40,087 nucleotides of DNA from Flavobacteriaceae bacterium. GTDB taxonomy: Bacteria; Bacteroidota; Bacteroidia; Flavobacteriales; Flavobacteriaceae. The first letter of the stretch is position 1. The number at the start of each line of letters is the position of its first letter. Location of the stretch: the NCBI GenBank assembly GCA_030626795.1, contig DAOUTI010000002.1, forward strand, positions 1 to 40,087, given 5' to 3'. The translations under genes were made by a program, and so were the position numbers. The notes below the pieces were generated by a model. The model was not told where the DNA came from and did not search any database. It worked only from the letters and a program-made list of their open reading frames with translations. Shown here piece after piece: positions 33,921 to 40,087 of this stretch.

Positions 33921-35753
33921 ATGAAAAATCTATTCAATTTTAAGCATTTTAAAGGTGATATGTTTGGCGGAATTACAGCCGGAATTGTTGCTTTACCTTT
34001 AGCATTAGCCTTTGGTGTAAGCTCTGGTCTAGGGCCAAGTGCAGGACTCTATGGAGCCATTTTCGTGAGTTTCTTTGCTGCATTATTTGGAGGAACAAAC
34101 ACGCAAATTTCAGGGCCAACCGCTCCAATGACTGCTATAAGTATGGTAGTAATTGCAGGTATACTTGCAACATTTGATGGAGATGTTTCAAAAGCTTTAC
34201 CTGTAATTTTAACTGTATTTTTATTAGCTGGTTTAATGCAAGTTGGACTTGGATTAATGGGGCTAGGAAAATACATTAAATACATACCTTATCCGGTGGT
34301 CTCAGGATTTATGACCGCTATTGGAGTCATAATTTTGTTAACTCAAATTTTACCTTCTGTAGGTTATTATCCAAAAGAAGATTCAGAATATGTAAATCAA
34401 TTTAAACCTCACGCCGAAGAAATCATTTTAGATAATATTTTAAAAGAAGAAGCAGGTGAGGGAATTTTAGTTTTAGAAGATTTTAAAGAAACTATAACAA
34501 GAGCAGAATTAATTACTGAAGAACAAATATTAAAAGAATCACAAACGCTTGCGGGCAAAGAAGCCTCAGGTGTATTGGGAGCATTAAAAGTTTTGCCAAG
34601 AGCTTTAACAAATATAAACTGGTTAGAATTATTACTAGCTTTAGGTACGGTAATCATTATTTACGGATTTAAACGAATTACCACCGCTATTCCAAGTGCT
34701 TTAGTTGCTCTATTAGTTATGTCTGGAATTGCTTTTGGCTTTGGGTTGGATTATAGACCTATTGAGGAAATCCCAAGTGGGTTGCCACTTCCCAATTTTA
34801 AGATATTTACCGGTTTTAGTTTGGGTAATATTACTCCATACATTTTTACTGCTCTAACATTAGCTTTATTAGGGGCAATAGATTCTTTACTAACTTCAGT
34901 TGTGGCAGATAATATGACCAAAACCAAACACAAGCCCAATAAAGAATTAATAGGTCAAGGAATTGGTAATAGTATTGGTGCCATTTTTGGAGGTTTGCCA
35001 GGAGCTGGTGCAACCATAAGAACAGTTGTAAATATTAATGCAGGTGGTAAAACAAGACTGTCAGGTATGATAGCAGGTGTGCTGCTTTTAATAATACTGT
35101 TAGCATTAGGGCCAGTTGCATCGCAAATTCCAGCAGCAGTTTTAGCAGGAATATTGATTACTGTTGGTATTGGTGTAATGGATTATAAAGGATTAAAAGC
35201 AATACCTAAAATGCCAAGGCCAGAAGTTATAATTATGTTGGTTGTTTTAGTACTGTCATCAGTTTGGAATCTTGTATATGCAGTGGGTATTGGTCTGGTT
35301 ATCGCTTCATTAATGTTTATGAAAAAAATTGGAGATTTGACCGCAGAGCGTTCAAGTATAGAATCATTTGACAGATCTAAAGCTTGGCCTGATGAAGTCG
35401 ATTTACCAACAAGCTTAATCGAAAATGTTTTTATCAAACACATTAGAGGCCCATTATTTTTTGGTTCTACAAGTTATTTTCAACAATTAGTTAAACAAAT
35501 TCCAGAAACTACATCAACAATAATTATAAGAATGGGAAGAATGCAGTATATAGATCAATCTGGTCTATATGCTATGGAAGATGTATTGGCTGACTTGGTA
35601 AACCAAGGTAAGAAGGTGTTGTTGGTAAAGATTATTGAACAACCTCGATATATGATGGAAAGTATTGATATTATTCCAGATTTAATACCAAAAGACCAAA
35701 TATTTGACAATTTTAAAGATTGTATTAATTGGATTAAAGAAAATGAAAAATAA
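33921..35753 (+). CDS. SulP (SLC26-like) anion transporter with STAS domain, probable bicarbonate transporter
   Basis: A 610-residue inner-membrane protein. The SulP core begins DMFGGITAGIVALPLALAFG, with GPTAPMTAIS and later LGAIDSLLTSVVADNMT and LPGAGATIRTVVNINAGGKT. A soluble insertion of about 70 mainly acidic residues lies around 155-230. A cytoplasmic STAS domain closes the protein (about 495-600, MQYIDQSGLYAMEDVL). SulP proteins carry sulfate, bicarbonate or other anions. The carbonic anhydrase gene 17 bp downstream makes bicarbonate the likely substrate (compare BicA-type transporters and known SulP-carbonic anhydrase pairings); this is context-based inference. Together they would supply bicarbonate for carboxylation or control pH. 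Confidence 0.92.
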   Translation: MKNLFNFKHFKGDMFGGITAGIVALPLALAFGVSSGLGPSAGLYGAIFVSFFAALFGGTNTQISGPTAPMTAISMVVIAGILATFDGDVSKALPVILTVFLLAGLMQVGLGLMGLGKYIKYIPYPVVSGFMTAIGVIILLTQILPSVGYYPKEDSEYVNQFKPHAEEIILDNILKEEAGEGILVLEDFKETITRAELITEEQILKESQTLAGKEASGVLGALKVLPRALTNINWLELLLALGTVIIIYGFKRITTAIPSALVALLVMSGIAFGFGLDYRPIEEIPSGLPLPNFKIFTGFSLGNITPYIFTALTLALLGAIDSLLTSVVADNMTKTKHKPNKELIGQGIGNSIGAIFGGLPGAGATIRTVVNINAGGKTRLSGMIAGVLLLIILLALGPVASQIPAAVLAGILITVGIGVMDYKGLKAIPKMPRPEVIIMLVVLVLSSVWNLVYAVGIGLVIASLMFMKKIGDLTAERSSIESFDRSKAWPDEVDLPTSLIENVFIKHIRGPLFFGSTSYFQQLVKQIPETTSTIIIRMGRMQYIDQSGLYAMEDVLADLVNQGKKVLLVKIIEQPRYMMESIDIIPDLIPKDQIFDNFKDCINWIKENEK

Positions 35754-35770
35754 ATTTAAAACTTTATAAA

Positions 35771-36388
35771 ATGAAAACACAAACACAAATTACACAAGAC
35801 AAACTTACACCAAATGATGCATATAGAATTTTGGTTGAAGGGAATGATAGGTTTGTACAAAACTTAAAAGCACAAAGAAACTTACAAGAACAAGTAAAAG
35901 AAACAAGTAAAGGTCAATATCCGTTTGCAGTAATTCTAAGTTGTATAGATTCTAGAGTACCGACAGAATTAGTCTTTGACCAGGGAATTGGAGATGTATT
36001 TAGTACTAGGGTTGCAGGAAATGTAATAAATGAAGATGTTTTAGGGTCAATGGAGTACGCTTGTAAAGTTGCTGGCTCAAAACTTTTATTGGTATTGGGG
36101 CATACAAAATGCGGTGCAGTAACTGCTGCTTGTAAACATGTAGAGCTAGGAAATATAACTCTTTTACTAAATAAAATACAACCCGCTGTAAAAGCTATTG
36201 AAGCTAATGTTACTGAAATGGATGATGTAGCAATTGAAGAGGTTTCTATATTGAATGTTAAACTCTCTATGGAAAGGATTAGAGAAGAAAGTTCAATTTT
36301 ATCTGAATTAGAAGAAGCCGGAACAATTAAAATATTAGGTGGAATTTATAATGTAGCTACAGGTAAAGTCGATTTTTTTGAAGAATGA
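35771..36388 (+). CDS. Beta-class carbonic anhydrase
   Basis: A 205-residue cytoplasmic zinc enzyme that interconverts CO2 and bicarbonate. The zinc ligands are C58 (LSCIDSRVP), H111 and C114 (GHTKCGAV); the catalytic Asp-Arg pair is D60/R62. All are intact, and the segment TRVAGNVINEDVLGSMEYA is typical of the beta class. No signal peptide is seen. It lies 17 bp after the SulP gene and is very likely cotranscribed with it, suggesting metabolic channelling of imported bicarbonate. Confidence 0.95.
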   Translation: MKTQTQITQDKLTPNDAYRILVEGNDRFVQNLKAQRNLQEQVKETSKGQYPFAVILSCIDSRVPTELVFDQGIGDVFSTRVAGNVINEDVLGSMEYACKVAGSKLLLVLGHTKCGAVTAACKHVELGNITLLLNKIQPAVKAIEANVTEMDDVAIEEVSILNVKLSMERIREESSILSELEEAGTIKILGGIYNVATGKVDFFEE

Positions 36389-36451
36389 AAACTACAGTTA
36401 AAATAAAAGTAACAGCCAGTTAATTAGGGTTATACACAAATAGATAGGATA

Positions 36452-37362
36452 ATGAAAACCCAATTAAATAAACAGGTTGAAAGTAAACAGTCAATAAGTA
36501 TTTTTTAAAAAAAATTAAACCTTATGTAAGTGATACAGTTTATATTTTAATTGGAATTATTTTAGCGGGTTTTGGTTTAAAAGGGTTTTTACTGCCCAAT
36601 TCATTTATTGATGGAGGTGTTATGGGGATTTCCCTATTAATATCAGAAACAACAAATACATCATTATCTATTCTTATTGTAGTTATCAATTTACCATTTC
36701 TTATTCTTGGGTTTTCACAAATTGGAAAACAATTTGTTATTAAAAGTATTATTGCTATTATTGGTCTTGCACTAATTATTCACTTTATACCTTTTCCTTT
36801 AATTACTTCAGATAAATTATTGATTGCTGTTTTTGGAGGCTTTTTCTTAGGAATAGGAATGGCAATTAGAGGTGGTGCCGTAATAGATGGAACGGAAGTA
36901 CTGACAATTTATTTAAGTAAAAAAATAGGACTAACTATTGGAGATGTAATTTTACTATTCAACATTTTAATTTTCTTATTTGCATCTTATATTTTATCTG
37001 TTGAGATTGCCATTTATGCGATGTTAACCTATTTGGCAGCTTCAAAAACTATAGATTTTATTATTGAAGGTGTTGAAGAATATACAGGTGTAACGATCAT
37101 ATCAGATGATAGTGAAAAAATTAGATTAATGATTACTGAAAAATTAAAAAGGGGTGTAACAATTTATATAGGAAAAAGCGGATTTAGAAAAAAAGGAGAA
37201 AAATTATTGGAGTTTGATATAATTTATACTGTTATAACGAGGCTTGAAGTTGCAAGATTACAAACAGAAATTGATAAAATAGATCCAGACGCATTTATCA
37301 TAATGAATAGCATAAAGGATACAAAAGGAGGAATGATAAAGAAAAGATCATTAAAAAAATAA
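36452..37362 (+). CDS. YitT/DUF2179 family membrane protein with an apparent 1-nt frameshift near its start
   Basis: The track ORF begins at an internal ATG (36622), but homologous sequence extends upstream in the same frame: VYILIGIILAGFGLKGFLLP and NSFIDGGVMGIS, the usual first helix of YitT proteins. No ATG, GTG or TTG exists in that frame after the stop at 36484. An ATG at 36452 opens another frame (MKTQLNKQVESKQSISIF) that stops at 36506. The frames join at T6 followed by A8 (36501-36514); one extra T would make a single ORF of about 303 residues. About five membrane helices and a C-terminal DUF2179 domain (from about KRGVTIYIGKSGF) follow. The function of the family is not established. 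It may be a sequencing error, a true lesion, slippage or phase variation. Confidence 0.8.
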
Positions 37363-37504
37363 TTAATTTAATCCAGTTCGTAAGTATGTTGGGTAAACAA
37401 AAAAACAAACAATGCTTAAAATTATTTTAGAAAAATTTCCAAAAAATAAGAATAATAGCTAGTTTAATTTTAGTGTCAAAATAAAAATAATATTGTGGAT
37501 TAAA

Positions 37505-38719
37505 TTAATTATTTTTATCTTCTTCCTCAATAATTTCTTCACCAACAGGAAAACCTAATTTTTCTGAACGCTGTTTGTCTAAAACGCGTTCGATATTGGC
37601 ATAATAGGCATCAGCATCAGGATTGTCGGAGCCAATTTTAGCATAACCATTTTTATAATATTTTAAAGCTTTTCTATAATCAAAACCAGTTTCATGGTAC
37701 AAGCCAATATAATAATCACCAATAGGTGAATCAGGGTATAAACGTAAAATCATTTGACCAAATTCTTCTAAATAATCACCATTTGATTTTTCAATAATAA
37801 TAGGTTCAATTTTATAGATATCTTTTTCTCTAATTTTAACATTTGAACCATATAAATATTCAATTTCAACATATTTTTTTTCTAAATATGCGATGGCTTC
37901 AGCAGGTGGAAGTTCAGCAATATTTTTATCGAATTCTTTTTTTGATATGGCAGCAAATAATTTAAAAATAAAACCCATAGCACTTGAGGTTGCCATACCC
38001 AATGAAGCGGTTTTGGTTGCATTTGAAAAATCATCTACCTGATAATGGAAAAACACATTTTCAGATAGTTTTAATAGATTGTTTGCTTCATTAATAGATT
38101 TGATTCTTTTATCAGTATTAAAGCTACCCTTGCTTAGATAATAGAAATAGTCTGAAGTAATAGATTGACTTTTAGCTTCTAATTTCTCATGCATATTAGG
38201 CGCATAGCTAGGATTAATATTTATATAAGCATTAAACATGGGGTTGTTATCTATAAAAAAGTAATTGATAAAATTTGCGGTAATTGTTTGACCAATTATG
38301 GTTTTAAAAAGTGAAGTTCTATAATTTTCATCCATATAGGCTAATAGTTCATCTCTTATAAAACCATAAAATTTTGAACTTTCTTGATTTGGTAAACCAG
38401 TATCTGTGCTGTAATCACAATCCGCATATCTTTCTTCATTTTGATTTTGAAAAACTCCCACGACAATTTGTTCTGGAGCCTTGTCTCTTGCAGCAAATAG
38501 TTTGGCATTTGCAACATAAATATCAAATAAATATTCGGCATCAAAAACAACAGCTACGGGGTAGGTATTGTCTTTTTCGGTTTCATAAGAATCTGGTAAA
38601 TAGATTTTTAATATTCGCTCAGTACCTAATTGAGTGGAGTTAAATTTTTTGTAAATAATATTGTCTTGGGCAAATCCTAAAGAGGAAATAAATAATAGTA
38701 AGAAAACTATTTTTTTCAT
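37505..38719 (-). CDS. Secreted esterase-fold (alpha/beta hydrolase, PF00756-like) protein with altered nucleophile motif
   Basis: A 404-residue protein with a signal peptide (about 1-18, ending LGFAQ). Residues about 25-270 follow the putative esterase (EstD/Fes-like) fold: LKIYLPDSYE, PVAVVFDAEYLF, and FYGFIRDELLAYMDENY. The nucleophile elbow, normally GHSxxG or GHSxT, here reads IIGQTITANF, with Thr145 in place of Ser. A helical, TPR-like C-terminal part (about 320-385, YYIGLYHETGFDYRKALKYY) follows and an acidic end (EEIIEEEDKNN). Activity is doubtful; it may be a binding protein. It converges on the YitT gene and diverges from menB. Confidence 0.85.
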   Translation of the reverse strand: MKKIVFLLLFISSLGFAQDNIIYKKFNSTQLGTERILKIYLPDSYETEKDNTYPVAVVFDAEYLFDIYVANAKLFAARDKAPEQIVVGVFQNQNEERYADCDYSTDTGLPNQESSKFYGFIRDELLAYMDENYRTSLFKTIIGQTITANFINYFFIDNNPMFNAYININPSYAPNMHEKLEAKSQSITSDYFYYLSKGSFNTDKRIKSINEANNLLKLSENVFFHYQVDDFSNATKTASLGMATSSAMGFIFKLFAAISKKEFDKNIAELPPAEAIAYLEKKYVEIEYLYGSNVKIREKDIYKIEPIIIEKSNGDYLEEFGQMILRLYPDSPIGDYYIGLYHETGFDYRKALKYYKNGYAKIGSDNPDADAYYANIERVLDKQRSEKLGFPVGEEIIEEEDKNN

Positions 38720-38875
38720 GTTTTGTATTTTTGATTTTCGGTCTAATTAAACGATAAAAATTACCAACAAGAAGTTTAATTTGTAAACTTTTGTTAATTT
38801 CGCTTTTCATATACAATATACCAACGATATTATATTGTAAATATTTTATTGATATAGAAATTAAAACCCATAAAA

Positions 38876-39715
38876 ATGAAGCACCCCAATTGGAAAACGG
38901 TTAAAGAATATGAAGATATTACCTATAAAAAATATAATGGTGTGGCTAGAATCGCTTTTAACCGACCAGATGTTCGCAATGCTTTTAGACCCAAAACAAC
39001 TAAAGAGCTATATGATGCTTTTTATGATGCACAGGAAGATGTAAATATTGGTGTTGTTTTGCTTAGCGCGGAAGGGCCTTCGTCAAAAGACGGAGTTTAT
39101 TCATTTTGTAGTGGTGGTGATCAAAAAGCAAGAGGTCATCAAGGTTATGTAGGTGAAGACGGAATGCACAGGTTAAATATTTTAGAGGTACAGCGACAAA
39201 TTAGATTTATGCCTAAGGCTGTAATTGCAGTAGTGCCAGGTTGGGCAGTAGGCGGAGGTCATAGCTTGCATGTAGTTTGTGATATGACATTAGCAAGTAA
39301 AGAACATGCAATTTTTAAGCAAACAGATGCTGATGTTACTAGTTTTGATGGTGGTTATGGCTCTGCGTATTTAGCTAAAATGGTGGGGCAAAAAAAAGCT
39401 CGTGAGATTTTCTTTTTAGGAAGAAGTTATTCTGCACAAGAAGCTTTTGAAATGGGAATGGTAAATGCGGTAATACCTCACGATGAATTAGAAAATACAG
39501 CTTATGAATGGGCACAAGAAATTTTAGGAAAATCACCAACATCTATAAAAATGCTTAAATTTGCAATGAATTTAACGGATGACGGTATGGTCGGTCAACA
39601 AGTTTTTGCTGGTGAAGCAACACGTTTAGCTTATATGACTGATGAAGCTAAAGAAGGTAGGGATGCTTTTCTAGAAAAACGTAAACCAAATTTTGAGAAA
39701 AAATGGTTACCATAA
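38876..39715 (+). CDS. menB: 1,4-dihydroxy-2-naphthoyl-CoA synthase (MenB), type II
   Basis: A 279-residue crotonase-fold enzyme that closes the ring of o-succinylbenzoyl-CoA in menaquinone synthesis. Signatures: RIAFNRPDVRNAFRP, FCSGGDQKARG, VPGWAVGGGHSLHVVCD (oxyanion loop) and TSFDGGYGSAYLAKMVGQKKAREI. At the site where E. coli MenB has Gly in QTGPKVGSF, this protein reads QTDADVTSF. That Asp marks the type II enzymes, whose side-chain carboxylate replaces the bicarbonate cofactor of type I (established for this family). No partner gene is adjacent; menD lies 7.5 kb upstream on the same strand. Confidence 0.96.
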   Translation: MKHPNWKTVKEYEDITYKKYNGVARIAFNRPDVRNAFRPKTTKELYDAFYDAQEDVNIGVVLLSAEGPSSKDGVYSFCSGGDQKARGHQGYVGEDGMHRLNILEVQRQIRFMPKAVIAVVPGWAVGGGHSLHVVCDMTLASKEHAIFKQTDADVTSFDGGYGSAYLAKMVGQKKAREIFFLGRSYSAQEAFEMGMVNAVIPHDELENTAYEWAQEILGKSPTSIKMLKFAMNLTDDGMVGQQVFAGEATRLAYMTDEAKEGRDAFLEKRKPNFEKKWLP

Positions 39716-40040
39716 AAAGAAGTGAAAAGAAAGAAGTCAAAAAGGCGAGAGTAGGTAGTCAAATAGTCAGAAGCTGAGTTTTAATTCAACATTTTACTTT
39801 TAACTTTTATGGTCAACATTAGTCAGGGTTGTTCAAGAAGTAAGAAGAGAATAAGTCGAGAGTCGAGAGTCGAAAGTCAGAAGTTGAGTTGTAATTCAAC
39901 ATTTTACTTTTAACTTTGTGCTTTTATGTTCAACGCTAGTCTGAGTTGTTCAATAATTAAGAAGTAAAAATGTAAACTGATGACTCCTGACTCTCGACTT
40001 TTGACAACAACCAATAACCATTAACACTAATCAATAATAC
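39716..40040. other. 325-bp repeat-rich intergenic region
   Basis: No coding sequence seen. It contains an imperfect direct repeat of about 75 bp, runs of AGTCGAGAGTCGA-like sequence, and an inverted partner (TGACTCTCGACTTTTGAC-like) further on. Such low-complexity, non-coding repeats are common between flavobacterial genes. It may fold into a hairpin ending the menB transcript, but no clean T-tract terminator is visible. Confidence 0.7.
39765..39953. repeat. Imperfect direct repeat, two copies
   Basis: Copy A (about 39765-39835) and copy B (about 39875-39953) share AGTCAGAAG(C/T)TGAGTT, AATTCAACATTTTACTTTTA and a GTTGTTCAA end, with a few indels. The period is about 110 bp. Between them and after copy B lie (GA)GTCGA tracts. 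The two copies are too few and too diverged for a CRISPR. Confidence 0.85.
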
Positions 40041-40087
40041 ATGAAAATAATCTGCATAGGAAGAAACTACACAGAACACATAGAAGA
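40041..40087 (+). CDS. Fumarylacetoacetate hydrolase family protein, 3'-truncated by window edge
   Basis: Only the first 15-16 codons are visible: MKIICIGRNYTEHIEE. This matches the N-terminus of FAA hydrolase family enzymes (C-C bond hydrolases/decarboxylases of acylpyruvate type), which begin M-K-I-x-C-I-G-R-N-Y in Bacteroidetes. The metal site lies outside the window, so the call rests on this short stretch alone. Confidence 0.7.
   Translation, partial: MKIICIGRNYTEHIE

Noticed and set aside
36622-36624. ATG at 36622 as the true YitT start
   Set aside because: The first conserved membrane helix (LAGFGLKGFLLPN) is encoded upstream in the same frame, so this start would remove part of the domain.
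39765-39953. CRISPR array
   Set aside because: Only two diverged 75-bp copies, no short identical repeats with unique spacers, and no cas genes.

Overview
The window looks like a marine or polysaccharide-degrading member of the Bacteroidetes, most likely Flavobacteriaceae. The DNA is AT-rich, Shine-Dalgarno sites are mostly absent, and TAnnTTTG-type promoter boxes are present. There is a type IX secretion C-terminal domain, several lipoprotein-tagged glycoside hydrolases, a Reg_prop/Y_Y_Y sensor kinase and menaquinone genes. No rRNA, tRNA, CRISPR array or intact mobile element was seen. All calls come from reading motifs by eye; no database search was run.

Region 1 (1-12.4 kb, + strand) is the downstream part of a polysaccharide utilisation locus for a beta-glucan-like, probably esterified, glycan. 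It holds a truncated GH16, a GH2, a lipoprotein GH16, an endonuclease/exonuclease/phosphatase-fold lipoprotein, a GH3 beta-glucosidase, a sialate-O-acetylesterase-like SGNH esterase, and a 900-residue protein that joins an SGNH esterase, a GH16 glucanase and a second SGNH esterase. Most of these genes are separated by -4 to +9 bp. A frameshifted remnant of a KDPG aldolase follows, then an MFS sugar porter and a short unidentified open remnant. SusC/SusD and a dedicated regulator are not in the window.

Region 2 (12.56-29.45 kb, - strand) is a dense signalling block. In order of transcription it encodes a lipobox-bearing beta-propeller histidine kinase, a stand-alone receiver, a receiver fused to a class III nucleotide cyclase, a 1862-residue T9SS-exported subtilase-like protein with MBG repeats and seven KFRAVVS heptapeptides, a TPR-TM-class III cyclase, a small secreted protein, a second TPR-TM-class III cyclase, a membrane protein resembling Pycsar effectors (DUF5706/PycTM), and an HD-domain phosphohydrolase. 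The genes from the subtilase to the HD protein are 6-53 bp apart and look like one operon. Three cyclases, a candidate cyclic-nucleotide effector and a candidate phosphohydrolase together make this the most interesting part of the window: a possible undescribed surface-sensing or defence system using cyclic nucleotides.

Region 3 (29.6-40.1 kb) is mostly housekeeping: menD, a DUF2853 protein, a papain-like C1 peptidase, a TetR regulator with a 35-bp palindrome over its own promoter, a SulP transporter with a beta-carbonic anhydrase (probable bicarbonate uptake and interconversion), a YitT/DUF2179 membrane protein with an apparent 1-nt frameshift, an esterase-fold protein whose nucleophile Ser is replaced by Thr, a type II menB, a repeat-rich intergenic region, and the first codons of a fumarylacetoacetate hydrolase family gene.
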